Positions 23,757-37,100 of a stretch of 64,000 bases of DNA are shown piece by piece. Under the pieces are notes generated by a model that saw only the letters and a program-made list of their open reading frames with translations, made no database searches and was not told the origin of the DNA. Source of the stretch: Lindgomyces ingoldianus (taxonomy: Eukaryota; Ascomycota; Dothideomycetes; Pleosporales; Lindgomycetaceae); the NCBI RefSeq assembly GCF_010093535.1, contig NW_022985233.1:62001-126000 (forward strand), read 5' to 3'. Positions within the stretch are counted from its first letter, which is position 1. Every line of letters begins with the position of its first letter. Made by a program: the position numbers and the translations under genes.

Positions 23757-26705
23757 CTACAGTCCATTTTCCTTCTTGAATGTGTCCCACGCTTCGTTCA
23801 GGGTGCTGAACACAGCAGCGCTGATCATGCGTTGCTCCGTCGTGGCTGTTTGTGAAATCTGAATAAAAAAAATGTAAGCTTTATTTGTCTTGTGGAAGTT
23901 TCACATCAGGCGTAATCTTACCTTGTCAGGGTGTACTTTGGCAATAGCCTTCATGTATATGATCTTGACCTTATTTGGCATGACCAAGTCGCCCATGTTG
24001 ACTTTTTTCCATCCTGCTTCAGGCCACAAGACTTTATCTAATGACCCGAGAAGGGCTCGCAAATTGTCAGCCTTTGAACCTTTCCAAGCTGTTAGCGTAG
24101 CATCAACTTGGTCCGTAAGTGCAAATTTTTCGTCATCTGCCTTTTCAGCTGCAGCATTTGCCTCCTTTAGTTTCTTCACAGCTTCAGACTCTGCCGCAGG
24201 CCCTCCACTTAGATCTGAGAGAGCGGATGGTCTGGGAGGAGGTGGTTTTCGGACCGGAGCTCGTTTCTCTACGGCAGGCGGACCACTACCGCCATCTACA
24301 GCCTTGTCGCATCGATTTCTTCCTTGAATGCTTATTGCCCCTCCCACACCAGCCTCTACAGCTTCTTTCCAGATCTTAAGCGCATCGGCCCATTTCTCCA
24401 TATGCTCGAGTGCTTCCGCTTTCCGCATGAGAGCTTTGCCGTAAAACTCCTTCATATCTTTCTCTCCCTCCGTACTTCCTAAAGCAATTTTCTCGCCATC
24501 TCCCTTAGAAACTCCGATGATTGCTAAAGCAGCATCGGCATCAGATACTGCGGCCTTAGGATCACCCACCTTGATATTCGTCACGGCTCGATTGCAAAGG
24601 ACGATGATAGTGATTGGGTGGGTCTGCGGAAGTGGTGATAACGCTGATGAGTAAGCCGTATGAGCCGCCGAATAGTCGCCACGTTTGAAGGCTTCGGAGC
24701 CCTGTTGCCGGTAGGCAGCAGAAGAGTTGAGGGCAGATGATGATACCGGGGGGATTTGGCGAGGGGGTGGTCTTGGCTTGGGGGCAGGAGGGGTGGCTGC
24801 TGGACTTCTATTCTTGGATGCAGATGTGCCCTGGAGGAAAGGATTGTTGGATTGACTTGCTGGCGATTGGCGTGACGAAGATGTGGGTGGACTTGACTTG
24901 TTCGTCGAGAACGATTCCGTTTGCGGAGTGGCCCTCCTACGTCGTGCGGGACTCACATAAGCTTGTGCGCTTTGTTCTTCTACGACTTGACGAGTCAGCT
25001 TGGTGGCTGGCCTCTTGTCAACGAATGGAGGTTGCTGCCGTAGAGAAGGAGACTGTGAGGACATGCGATTAGGAACTCCGTTACTGGCTTCCTCTGGCCC
25101 ACGCCGAGTCCGGAGTATGTGAGGGTCAGGTGTGGGCCGAGTTTCACTTTGGCGCGACGATTTACCAGGCCGGGAGCCTGACTCCAACATCATGGCTTCG
25201 TTTGTTGCATCTGATGTGGCTCTGTCTGGAGCGCCTTTGCGGACTCCACTTGGCAATCCTGTAGTCTCATCACGTGACCCAGAACCTTCGCATTGGGAGT
25301 GGATTTGTGCTTCTCTCATCCATTTCGGCATATTTGGATCGCTATCTTGCTGAAAGTCTGCGACCGCTTTCTGCACCTTTTTCTGGCTCGTTTTCCACAG
25401 CGAGTTCGCCGATTTGAAAAGGGTACTTCCAAGCTCCGAAGCGTATTGCGAGACATCCTTTTCCTGCGTTGTCGACTGTCCATCCTGTTTACGTTGACCC
25501 GAGCGACTACGTGCATCATCTCCTCGCATCCACGCAGGCTTAGAACCACCGCTACTTGAGTCCCTTGCGGTGGATCTTTCAGGAGCTCGATGATATCGGT
25601 CCTCGTGGGCATCTGGACTATGGCGAGGTCTACTTCCCCCACGCTCTTGAGTTTTCTGTCTGGCTTCTTCGTGGGCTTGGTTCAGAAGCCATCCAACCGC
25701 AGCCTGGACATCGGTACCAGACTCCGTTTGAGCCAATGCAATGGCCGACCTGTCTGTGGGAAACCCCATGTCGACCAACTCAGCCACGGCTTTGTCGAAG
25801 GGAGTGGTCTCAACTGGAGAAGGCTCGCGCCGTGGTTCCGAAGGTTGCTCCGGTGCAACTGGAGTTGGATCGGGTTTCTTTTGGAATTCGGAGACGGGCT
25901 TCGCGAGAAGACCCAGTATATCATCGCCATCTGTGGCAGGGGGTGGAGAGACGTTAGTAACATTTTTCTGAGACAGCTGGCTCAGGCCAAATATATCATC
26001 ATCATCATCTACGGAGAAGTTTGTAGATGGCTGAGGTAGTGGGGTATGACCTCGAGAAGCGTGTGCACTCAATGCTGGTGTGCTGCGCCCACTATCAAAA
26101 GAGGTTGGCGGGGGAAAGTGGCTTGAAGAGTCTACAGGAGCTGCAGAGTTGAAAGCCGAAAGAAGATCATCTTCAGTAGGTGGTGATTGTAGAGGTCGTT
26201 TGAAAGAAGTGTCAAGACCCGCAAACGGCTTATTGATAGTTTTTGAGAGAGTCTGCGCCCCCGAGATATTCACAGTAGCGCGCTGTCCGCCAGACGACGT
26301 GGGCTCGGGGGTACTCTTCCCACTACCTAATGAATCCCAGACGTTATCCGCGGCCCCAAATTGTGAATCAAGTCGTTTCCTCTGCTCTGATTCTTGCCGC
26401 AGTCTCGCCTCCTGCAATTGCTTTTGGCGCTCCTGGAGTGTGAGGTTGTTCGTGGCGGCTTTTGATGTCTTGGTGGAGACCAAGCTAGCGAAGCTATCGT
26501 TTGCCGGAGTAGCTGGTTTCGAGGGCGCTTGGAGCGATCGATTTAGACTTGGGATTGACCCGGACTGTTGCGCGGAGAGCGGTGTCGAGCGGCCGGATAG
26601 CTGAGGCGGGGGAGTTTGACGGAAAGGAGGAAAGGCTGATGGCGGATTTGGGTTTGGGTTTGGCTTGGTGGGCGCTGACCAGTCGAGGCCAGCCAGGTCG
26701 TCCAT
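23757..26705 (-). CDS. SWA2: Auxilin-like clathrin uncoating factor (UBA-TPR-J domain)
   Basis: Minus-strand exons are 26705..23922 and 23858..23757, split by a 63-nt intron (GTAAGA..ATTCAG) directly after the H-P-D-K of the J domain. The product is 961 aa. The N-terminal third is disordered and P/S-rich with D-x-F/D-D-L-L-type clathrin- or adaptor-binding elements (MDDLAGLDW, DDLLSAF, DDDIFGLSQL). A UBA domain lies at about residues 300-350 (A-V-A-E-L-V-D-M-G-F). TPR units lie at about 655-735 (G-S-E-A-F-K-R-G-D-Y-S-A-A; L-C-N-R-A). The C-terminal J-like domain has A-I-A-K-V-H-P-D-K and ends D-T-F-K-K-E-N-G-L. This order matches yeast Swa2. Known role: stimulates Hsc70 to strip clathrin coats. 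Confidence 0.93.
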
Positions 26706-29079
26706 CTTTGAAATGAGGAATTCTCAATCCTTTGAGGGGGTCAGTATCGTGTCACACCATGACAGGATGGCGTGGTGAGCAAGTTGTGGCAGTTTGAATG
26801 CCAAATGTGCGACAATTGTTGTTCGCGTGAAGTCGCAGCCAGCACAGCCTCATATGTGGCTTGCTGTGGCTGGTGCACGTGATACTACCTCTCAAGTGGA
26901 CCTCAGTTGTCAGGTAAGACATGATTGAAAAATATCAAATATCAATAAGGCTGAATCAATTCTAGGTGCCTTGTGGACGACATGTAGAATCTCAATGAGT
27001 TCCTCCGTGTCTGCTCTAAATTCGCCTACTGGTGCAGTGCAGCACTATGTGTTCCAAGATTTGTTGCTTTTATCGCAACATCCCACACACTATCGTCGAC
27101 TTGTCCAAGCTAACCATCCCTCGAAGCGATTCTAGAACTAAACATGGGCCGGGCAAGATCCCGAGGACATTGCCAAAAGGGCCAAACACTATCGCTCGCT
27201 TTCGTGAAGTTAAGGAGTGGTCAGTGAGCATCGCTCCACGATGCTGGGCAAGGTATGGCGCAAAAGAAGCACGGCCTTTGGAACACGGATAGTCCCGCGG
27301 ACTCAGAGACAGGGCTTTGGTCCGTGGTCCTTGGGGAGACAGAGCTTCGGGTCAGCTATTGACTCGTTCCACCGGCCCATTACTCGAACCCGCCGCACAG
27401 AGGCCGCGGCGATTTTCGAACAAACTTCCAGGAGACGAGGTGCACCACCTTAAACAATCACGCGCAGTTGTGTAGACGAAAGGCGTTGCTTGAGTTCAAA
27501 CGTTCGTTTCCTGTTGGCTCTGTCCGCAAGTTTGTGGCTTTGGCTGTCTGGTGTTGGTCTCACACTGTGTAATTCTGGAGAGCAAGTCGTCGCCGGTTCT
27601 TTGAGGCTTGACGAGCCGAGTGCCTCCTCCTCATCTCGATTCCGCGTCCATGGTTAGCTGACTGATCTTTCGTCCCGCGAAGACGCCAGGGAGGATGGGC
27701 GCATAGTGGCCTGGAGCTTCTTCAATCAGCCTGGCTCTGAGATAGGCAAAGTGATGGCCCAAAAGCGGCAGACGCGAGGTGATGGTGGTCAAACACTACC
27801 TCCCTGGCATTGCCAGCACACAACTCTTATGGATGCCCAAGAGTCATGCAACAAGACATCAGAGACGCGGGGCAATTCCAAGGTTGTTTAGAGTTAGAAA
27901 ATGTCGCGCTTGGTGTCGGCGAAACATTTAACTTTGCAGGAGCACCGCTAACCAAGAGCCGGATGCAGGCCGAAACTCTGCGTGAGGAAATTGGCAGACT
28001 TACCAGAAGGAGGTCATGACATGCTTCCGCGGGCATGGGGTGAAGACAATGCAACGAGAGAGTCAGGTTGTGCACACCACGCTCAAGAGGGCATGTCTGT
28101 TGCCGTGGCTGGCCAAATGGAGACAATAGTGGAGGTCGAGCGAGTCTCTGCACGGAAGCTGGCGACGCCCCAGTTGCTCCACCGCGAAGGTGCTTGGGGC
28201 GCGGCAACGGGAGCAAAGGGATGGAGGTGAATATTGGCAATACCGAGGGAGTTCTGGTTAAAGATGGAGCTGGGCCCCTGAGGGATCTCGCGCGCAATAA
28301 CGGGCAGGTCGTGGCGCATCCAACACCGGATGGCCGCCAGGCTTGTGCTTCCTGATTAATTGTGCCCGCACTGGCTGTTGTGGTTCTCTTTTCTGCATTT
28401 GCAGGAGGGGTGAGACGCGCGATACATCTGATAGAAGGGCGAGATTAGGCTAACCGTGACCTGTGTCTCCCTGGCGTTGACATCGCTTGCTTTTGCGTCG
28501 GCTCGCTGCTTGCTTGCTCGCCGCACGCCTTTGCTGTTGCAGGGGACGGCACTGCATGCCCACCATCCGAACGAGGGGCCCCTGAGCTGCTCCAACGGTC
28601 GCGTCTGCTTCTCCTTCAAAACAACGTGTGCGTGCATCGCATCGTGCTGCTCGAGTCCTCCTGGTGCTGCTGCTGCTGCTGCTGCTGCTGTGTCTGCTAT
28701 TCTCTTGTGATCTCCTGCCTGCCCACGGTCCTCACGCCTGCTGCCGCCACCGCCGTCTGCTGCCCGGCGCCGGACTGCTAACTGCAACCACCTGTGCACT
28801 GTCCCTGCGGCGACACTCCCGCGGCCTTTGTCCAGGGAGACCCAGAGCGCGCTCGTCCAGCGGCCAGGCTCCTCCGCACGCCCAACCAGCGCCCGGACAG
28901 CAACGCGGCCTGTCATTTCCCGCCATCGGGGAGCTCGCCCCAAGCTGCTGATCGACGTTCGCTTTATCCGTCCTCGAGGGTGGCTGACTGTTTCTACCTC
29001 TGCTCTCTGCAAAAAAAAATCGTGAAGCTGCTACGCTGCTCCTGCCTGCTCGTCCCTCACGCCTGTCCGCATTATCGCC
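26706..29079. other. 2.4-kb divergent intergenic region
   Basis: This region separates the divergently transcribed auxilin and Urc4 genes. A CACGTG hexamer lies at 26876-26881, about 170 bp from the auxilin start. Long reading frames at 28300-29050 overlap one another in several frames, have no recognisable domain and look like GC-rich noise. The last 500 bp, with CTG repeats and CT-rich sequence, are probably the Urc4 leader. Confidence 0.45.
28665..28690 (+). repeat. (TGC)n microsatellite
   Basis: An uninterrupted run of about 8.7 TGC units lies about 390 bp upstream of the Urc4 start codon, probably in the promoter or leader. Confidence 0.95.
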
Positions 29080-30722
29080 ATGCGTCTCTTCGGTCGCAAG
29101 AGCTCTAAGCCCTCCATCTCCCCCGGAGAGGCCCATGCCAACCACTCCAATGGCTCCCTGAAGTCTCCGGGGCCCCATCCCCAGTCCTCCAACGGCACCA
29201 AGACTCCCGTCACCATGCCCGATATTCCTCTCCCCAAAGCCCCCGACCCTGCCCTCGACCCTGCCGCCTACCTCCGCAGCATCTATGCCGTCCGCGAGCG
29301 CTCCCGCCTGGTCCTCGAGAAGGCCAAAAAGAACCAGCTGAAGCACTTCGCCGTGGACATGACTAAGTTCCAGGACACAGCCGGCTATGTGGTCTCCATC
29401 ATCAAGGCGAGTCTTTCGTGTCTGCCATTGTGTGCGGCTTTGCTGACTTGCGTTGCAGCGGGACTATGCACCCGACTATGCTTCAATTCCTCCCCACGGC
29501 CGATGGCAGCACTTCGAAGTCGGAGGCCGTCCGCGCATCGACCAGCTTATGCAATCATGGCCCTTGACTGTCGACAATCAGGAACGCACGCGTCGTCTGA
29601 TCGATCTCTTCCTCGTGTCTGTCCTCCTTGATGCCGGCGCCGGGACCAAATGGCAATACCGGAGCAAAGAATCGGGAAAGATCTACCGACGAAGCGAAGG
29701 CCTGGCAGTGGCCAGTCTCGAGATGTTTAAGGCCGGTCTTTTCAGCAGCGATAAGTCTGAGCCTTGCCAGGTTGACAGTGCTGGCCTGAAAAAATTAGAC
29801 GTCAAGGCGATAGCCCGCGGGCTTCAGGTTACCGAGGATAACCCCATTGACGGTCTGCAGGGACGCACAGGTCTCTTGTTGAGGTTGGCCGACGCGCTGC
29901 AGAACCAGGAAATTTTTGGACTGGAAGCTCGACCTGGGAACATGCTCGGTTCGTATTTTTTACCCCTAGCTATAGCAAAGCTAACAAGGATAAGACTATC
30001 TGCTCTCACACCCCTCGACACAAGCCTCCTCTGTCCCGATCATCCCGCTCCCCACCTTCTGGGACGTGCTGATGGATAGCTTGTCTCCTATCTGGCCGTC
30101 CACGCGCACCCAGATCGACGGCATTTCTATTGGTGATGCTTGGCCGTGTTCGGTCATGCCGTCACACCCAACACACCCCTGGGAAAACATTGTGCCATTC
30201 CACAAGCTCACTCAATGGCTGGCTTATTCATTGATGGTACCCATGACAAAGCTGCTCCATGTTCACTTCGCCGGGGCCGAATTATTGACTGGCCTTCCAG
30301 AGTACCGCAATGGCGGTCTCCTTATCGATACCGGTCTTTTGACCTTGAAGCCTGAGGACGCCAAGCGAGGGCTCCAACAGTATCAGCGAAACGCCCAGGT
30401 AAAGGGACAGCCTAACATGGAGGTTGTTCCACTCTTCATGGCAGAGGATGATGTGATTGTGGAGTGGCGCGCAGTCACTGTAGGCTTCTTAGATGAACTC
30501 TTGGCAGAAGTCAATGCATTGCTCGGGCTAAGGGGACATGAAAAACTGAGCTTGGCTCAGATGCTTGAAGCCGGCAGTTGGAAGGTAAACTTATTCTTTC
30601 ACTCTTACATCAGGAGGGCTTAGCTGACAATAGTGTAGGGAGGTCGAGAAATTGCTGAGGTGTCGCGACCGAACACGAAAGAACCACCCATCATGATATT
30701 GTCCGACGGGACCGTTTTCTAA
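29080..30722 (+). CDS. URC4: DUF1688 protein, uracil catabolism protein 4
   Basis: Exons are 29080..29406, 29459..29948, 29995..30584 and 30639..30722, giving 496 aa. DUF1688 signatures include A-A-Y-L-R-S-I-Y-A-V-R-E-R-S, I-P-P-H-G-R-W-Q-H-F-E-V-G-G-R-P-R-I, L-D-A-G-A-G-T-K-W-Y/Q-Y, S-E-G-L-A-V-A-S-L-E-M-F, R-P-G-N-M-L-D-Y-L, F-W-D-V-L, P-F-H-K-L-T-Q-W-L-A-Y-S-L and the C-terminal P-P-I-M-I-L-S-D-G-T-V-F. Known role: Urc4 is needed for the reductive-independent URC pathway of uracil breakdown in Lachancea and other fungi; its reaction is not settled. Intron 1 must begin GCGAGT, a GC donor, because the K|R-D-Y junction is conserved. Other donors break the frame. No other URC gene is nearby. 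Confidence 0.9.
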
Positions 30723-31409
30723 GATACCCTTAAGTTCTGTTTTATTGCCTTCATTGATGCCGCGACACGCGGGAACATCACCGACTCGTGTTCTCCCGCG
30801 ACCTCGTCTCCTCAGTGAGTGAGATGGTGTGATTCATCATCGCTTTTGGCGGCTCCTTTTCGTGTTCATATTTGTGGCATGTACTCTGGCATCTCTTTCT
30901 TGCTTAAGATGGGCTGCAACCTACATGCCCTTTGATTCTGTCGACCCCTTGTTTTCTGCTTCTACGGCATTTGTAAGAAAATCTGGATTTCGAGTTATAC
31001 AGGGATTTGGCATGCGGCCTAGGCTTAAACTGCGTCTGGTGGTCACTGGGAGTTCATGAAGTCAGTAGTCTATAATTCATAAGTCGATAACTTTCGAGGC
31101 TGCACAAGCAATTTCACTTCAGAGTGTATCGATTGGAACTAGGATAGAAAATGGACGTGTGCAATCGAGCTTACGTGTGGGAGCGTTTGTCAGGCCTTGG
31201 TAATATGGGTGATATTTGATGCCCAGGGGTAGCTGAGCTCGTCCCGCATCGTCTTTGTGGCGCACACCCAGGGAAGATAGACCGGAGCGAGGGTGGCCTT
31301 GTGGGAGAGCTCTGTGTCACGTGAAATGGCCAGAGCACCAACGTCACCCGGACGTGCAAGCTTGTGTTTGTCGCATGCACACCACCCACCAACACCATCG
31401 ACGCCCACG
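30723..31409. promoter_or_regulatory. Intergenic region with TCACGTGA upstream of GTR1
   Basis: About 0.7 kb with no supportable gene. An exact 8-bp palindrome TCACGTGA at 31317-31324 lies 86 bp upstream of the GTR1 start codon. This is the classic Cbf1/bHLH core with flanks. Function is inferred from sequence only. Confidence 0.45.
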
Positions 31410-32715
31410 ATGAATACCGGGAAGCGACAGAAGCAGCGCAAGGTGCTGCTGATGGGCAAGAGCGGCGCGGGGAAGTCGTCGATGCGGTCCATTGTCTTCA
31501 GCAATTATGTGGCGAAAGATGTGCGAAGACTAGGTGCCACGATTGACGTCGAGCACAGCAACATTAAGTTTATGGGGAACCTGATGCTGAATCTGTGGGA
31601 CTGTGGAGGGTACTGCTATAGCTTCTTTTACACATGAAGCATGCTGGTGTGCTTTTCAAGACATATGCTAATCTAGGAATCTCGTGCAGACAAGACGGCT
31701 TCGTCGAAAACTACCTCAACCACCAGCGAAATCACGTCTTCGGCAGTGTCGCTGTCCTAATCTTTGTCTTTGACATCGAGTCCCGCGAATTCCCCGCCGA
31801 CGTCATCTCCTACTCCAACATCATCCGCGCTTTACAAGAATGCTCCCCGGGCGCCAAAGTCTTCGTCCTGATCCACAAAATGGACCTCGTGCAAGCGCGG
31901 CTCCGCGCGCAGCTCTTCGACGAGCGTGCCGAATACATCCGCACTGCGTCAGAAAGCTTTCGAGACAGTGTCGATTTCTTTCCCACCAGTATCTGGGATC
32001 AGAGCTTATATAAAGCATGGACGCAGATTATCTACTTCTTGATTCCGAATGCAGCGACGATTGAGGGGCTGTTACAGCAGTTGGCGGAGGTGATTGATGC
32101 GAGGGAGTTGATTCTGTATGAGCGGACTACCTGCTTGATGGTTACGCATGTTACCAGAGGAGAGGAGGGGCAAAATCCATTTACGGATCGGTTTGAGAGG
32201 ATTTCGAGCATTTTGAAGACGCATAAGCAGTCGATGGCGTATGTCATACACCCCACCCCACACCTGCTGCTCAACTTTCACCTCCATCTCCACCTCCATC
32301 TCCGTCTTCGTCTCTATCTCTTTCTAGAAGGTAAAAATTAACCACCAAAAACAGCAAGCACACCGGCATCCCAGCGGGCAGCGCCAACTTCGCCGAAATG
32401 CAGATCAAAACCGGCCGCTTTATGTTCTTCATCACACGTTTGACTGAAAATACAAATCTCGCCGCCTCTATCCCGCCCTCGGAACAAGTCTTCAATGCCG
32501 CCCGCGTAAACATTCTCCTCGTGAGGCCAAAGTTCGCTGAACTAGACATCGCAAGTAAACCGCGCCCGGGGATCCAGCAGGCATTTGCGCACTCCGCTGA
32601 AAGCGATCGTGATAGAGACCGGCTGAGAGATCATTCGGCAGGTGGGGAGTCAGAGTATAGAGGGAAGGGGAAGGAGCCAGTGAGTATAGGGATGGGAGGA
32701 GGATTTGATGGTTAA
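31410..32715 (+). CDS. GTR1: Rag-family GTPase Gtr1 (RagA/B type)
   Basis: Exons are 31410..31609, 31690..32238 and 32355..32715, giving 369 aa. The P-loop G-K-S-G-A-G-K-S is at residues 16-23. Switch I region I-V-F-S-N-Y and G-A-T-I-D-V-E-H-S follow. The switch II core N-L-W-D-C-G-G-Q-D-G-F is rebuilt across intron 1. The guanine-specificity motif is H-K-M-D. A roadblock-like C-terminal domain begins near residue 190. Known role: with Gtr2 forms the Rag heterodimer on the vacuole that signals amino-acid sufficiency to TORC1. The last 60 residues are charged and low-complexity (DRDRDRLRD), longer than yeast Gtr1. Start choice: the ATG immediately before the [12 protein letters not shown] strand. 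Confidence 0.95.
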
Positions 32716-34122
32716 TAGGGGCGTGATGGATTTTGGATCATAGTGTGGAATCTCGCTTTTTCGGTTTGTCTGGCGCAACCCTGTTTCGAGTGTATGGACG
32801 GCTACTGGGGAGAATTCTTTCTCATGATACCCATCATTGGTCGGCGTTTGAGCGAGCGAGCGATCAATCCTGAATTCAATAGACTTAGAGCATCATGGTA
32901 CCATACATTGCATCCTATTCTTCCTCTTCCATTTGGATTTGTCTCTGTCTTCGTTAGAATCCTCGCTCCTGAACAGCCCCTGATGTGCACGTCTCAACGG
33001 CCTTGGCAACACTACAAAATCTTCCACACTACCAAGCTTGTTCTTCCCTCCTATCCTCTCCTCCCACCCCAATCATCGAAAATATACCTACCATCGCGGC
33101 TTTTCCTTGGCCTAGTTAAGTCGGCCTCACCCATGGAAACATGAACACAAACCTTATGCATCACGCTTCCCTTCCTAGAGCCAACGTCTGCTTGCTCCGT
33201 GGATTATCAGGCACATGAAGTGTGGGAGGGAAGGGAATGAAGGCTTTATGGGGGGGGGGGGGGGTGCATGGATGGATAATGTCTTTTTTTGTGGTGTGGT
33301 GACATCACCTTGGGACCACCCTACCCCTCCATCTATTCACCCATCCACCCATCCATCCACCAACAGTAACCAGCATCAATGCATGATCATCCATCCAAGA
33401 AAGTGAGCATTACACAAAGCATTATGATTCTTTTTTTTGGGGAGCCTTCCATCTCCCAAGCCCGCCACCTATATCCGACCGACCTAATTTTCCAGACCTC
33501 AACCCGGGTCCATATCGTACAATACAATGCCAGCCACCAACACATATGAAACAGACGGAACACAGAAAAGAGAGTCGTTAGTAATAAAGAAACCCTGATA
33601 TAACCTTTCCGCCAGCCCTCTTTCAAATGCAAAGCAGAATCCTAATTCGAAATTGAAAAAAGTAAAGAGACGTACAAGTACACCGACACAAGTATTACAT
33701 TAACAACAAGGAATGCTGCCCGCTCGCTTGCTTGTAGATATGATTTTAGAGTTCTGAAGAACTGAAATATGTGGGGATGCTGGGGTTGCAAGTTCTGAAT
33801 GGGAAGAGAGAGAGGGGTGAGTCTTGGCATCAAAAATGACTCGTGGGGTATCCATGACCTTGTCGAATGCTCATGTCCAAGTCCATGCAGTTGACCGCCT
33901 TCCCATGTCCAATCCAATAATCGGCCATCGACTGGGAATTGATAGTGACAAATTTTTCGGCTTGCTTTCCTAGCCCGAGTGAGGAAAAGCACTTCTGCGC
34001 CTCATGACCATCATCAATCACAGCAAGGATTCGACGGAATGAATCCTATCACGGTCCCTCATCTCCTCACACAGCAGAAACTCTCTCAGGCATCCAAGTC
34101 CAAGCCGGCGTCCAACTCCCCC
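32716..34122. other. Intergenic region between convergent genes
   Basis: 1.4 kb of 3' flank for GTR1 (+) and the Zn2Cys6 factor (-). It contains a 15-base G run at 33250-33264 and a CCATC/CCACC-rich stretch at about 33326-33362. No supportable gene. Confidence 0.5.
33250..33264. repeat. Poly-G run (G15)
   Basis: Fifteen consecutive G on the plus strand lie in the convergent intergenic region. Length may be affected by sequencing error. Confidence 0.9.
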
Positions 34123-37100
34123 TCACCGTCCCGTCAATTCCCCTACAATCTCAAAAAGCACCTGATCCTCAGTCCGATAACAAATATCATCCGCCGCAAA
34201 TGCCGTCTCCAAACTTTCGCCAGTGCGCCAAAAATGGCCAAAACTGCCATTCCTAACCCCTTGCTCCTCATTCAACGCAATCTCCGTCAACTGCTTAACT
34301 CTCACAGAAACCGCTTTCTGCTGCGCGCGTGCACTTGCCCAGAACTGCACTAACTCGTCCAGACACGAGATCGTGGTTCCGAGTGTCTCGATTAGATTCG
34401 GTAGCGTTGAGACTGTGCCAGCGGATGAGAGGACGTCGATGGAGAGCATGAGTGCATAGCCAGGGAATGGGGTGCTGAAGAGAAATTCGGATGCGGAGTT
34501 AGGTGGGAGACGGCGTTGGCGCTTCACCGGGGCTAGGGAGTGCATTAGGGAAAGGAACATAGACGCGTTCCGGAAAGCGCAGTCGATGTTGCGGGATATT
34601 TTGTCCATGGAAAGTGCACGGACGCGGACATGGCGGTTGAGTCTGATCATGGTGGTATGGTAGAGAGCGTGGATGGAAAGGAAAGTGCCCGCATATCCCT
34701 CAATGATGCTATTATCGAGATTCTGTGGGCTGTACTGGAGATTAGGCGGCAACATCGTCTGCCAGACTTCCAACCGCTCGTTTGTTTTGGCATAGAAAGC
34801 CTCGTAAAGTCGTTCGTAGCCGTCGTCCGGTCGATGGACAGCCCGGCTCGTAAAAGTCAACACGTCCCCCCAGATCGCAGATATTAGAGTTAAATAAGCC
34901 ATATGACCCAGGGCCGGTCCAGAAGGAGAAACAGGAGAAGAAGGCGTCTGGTGACTCAGCAGGTCGAAATCAAAGAAGGGGGTATCAGTGGGAGCAGAGT
35001 TCTCATAGGCGTACTCTAGGCAAGGAAGGCGAAGGAAGGTATCCTCGGGATTAATAACACAAAGAGTTCCTCCACAGAAGCCATTATAGCGCTGTTGGAG
35101 CATTAGGTTAAGGGTCGTTGTCGCCGTAAACGCGGTTGAACTTACATCCATCAAAAATCCGGACCAGAAAGTACGTCGGCAGCATTCCTCTAGGGTCCGG
35201 CGATCGAATCCATAGTCCAGGTCGGCGGAATCCTCGGGCAGCTCCTTGACTCCCTCCTCGGTATTGAGTTTCAAGGCGCTAATGGCTCGCAAACCGGCTC
35301 CACAGAAGTCCCAGGCCTCCTGTGCCTTTCCTCTAGCAAAGTTGTATAGGGCTAGCATAAGCCTGCTCTGACACAATTGGAGTGTGAACTTGCCGAACCG
35401 CTTCTCTGTCGCATGAGCAGCTACTGCGGCAAAACGTCTCCCAATCGTCCGGTTGCCCGGGTCACTGGAGAAGACGGAACCCATCGCTAGAACGGAGTAT
35501 AGAAGCATGAGCTGATCCTGGCTCTTCTCATGACTGTTGTTTTCGACCCATTTCAGAAAAGGTTTCCGAGGGAACATTCCATACGTGGCGCGTCCTGCGT
35601 GCAGGAAATACAGGTCCAGGAGATGCATGGTCGTCCGGGGATCTGTTTCATACGGATCCTGTTCCCATTGGATGGCCAGATAGTCCTGGTGCGAGCCACG
35701 TCTGGGTTCATCCGGATCTGGATTATTCAAATTCAAAGAGCCGCTCCAGTCTGAGTCAAACGAGTGAACTGACATATCTCTTGACGTAGCAACTGAATTC
35801 GGACGAAAGTTGCGAAGCTTGTGTGGTGAACTAGTATTCCAAGCTTCAACAGTTCTTGTAGGGTCACGATGCTCTTCAAGAGCTCTGGGTTTGTCGGGGC
35901 CGGCCACTGGGCTCACAAGTTCTGCCGACTGGGTCTTAAATAGAGCTCCCGAAGAAGACGGTGATGTTTCCTCCGTTGCATTGCTCATGCCTGCCTGGTT
36001 GAGGCCACTATTTTTTCAAGTTAGTATTTGTCATGTGAGTTGCACGATCCGCATTGTCAGCGATTTGAAATCCAATAAGATCAATGCATATAGAGCGAGA
36101 AGTAAGGTTGAAGCCTTAAGAGTAGTACAAGAGCAGACTCACCCTCTACACGCCCTCTGTGATTTGGCACATTGGTGGCACTTTGGATACCCAGGCTCGC
36201 ACTTGATCTTCTTTTCTCGACAAGTCAGGCATGCTTGAGCAAGTCGCTTTCGTGGCTTGCCTGCCTTGGTAATGCCCCAGGATGGGTTGACTGGTTCACC
36301 GTCTATAACGGCACGGCAGTATGTTCCATCTTCGTAGACATAGCATAGACCCTCTCCAGGAATCTCACGCTGCCCCATACACCGTGATGCTCGAATTGGA
36401 GCGCGAGAAGAGCCCTCTGTGCGTCTCCTCGCCGGTCCCTTCACAATATCCATAGGGTCATCGTGCGCAGACTGGATTGTATAAGTGCCTACCGGGTCGG
36501 AGGACGCACTCATAGCAGAGGCTGTAGATGGCTGTCGATTCATCATACCGACCGATTCATGATGTGGTGGACGACCAAGGCTTGCATGGCGATGGAATTC
36601 AGACGGCCGAGAACCAGGTGCAGAGCTTGAGGGCGAGTAGGACTGCGATTGTACGTCCGCTGTAGTGCTATTACTGGCATGACGGAGTACAGGTGGCGCT
36701 CGTGAAGCGATAGCATTACTTTCATGGTGGGCGTGGCTGTAACCATCGAAATCATGCCGTCTTTTTAAGGTTGGGCTCGATGATCCATACCGCACGGTGC
36801 TACTGTGGGGGAGATGACCACCACCTGGTCGCGGGGATGGGTCAGGCAGTTTGTTGTCCAATAACTCAGGCTCCAAGAGGGTTCGCAAACTTGGGAGTTG
36901 TTGCGCATTACTTTGGCTTCCGTCAGGATCCCTTGGGCGGCGGGGTTGAGCTGGGGGCACGATCTCTGGCCGCGACGGTGCAACGTTGGATCTCTGGTAG
37001 GGACTGTAAGAGGTAAATGGTTGAGGAGGTGCCGGACGGGAGGGGATGCTGGGCAGGCGGTTCATGTCGACGAGCATAGCAGCAGGAGGAGGAGAGGGTC

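Noticed and set aside
28356..29346. Long minus-strand frames of 218 and 204 codons upstream of URC4
   Set aside because: They are low-complexity A/G/R-rich, the second overlaps the URC4 first exon antisense, and neither has a recognisable domain.
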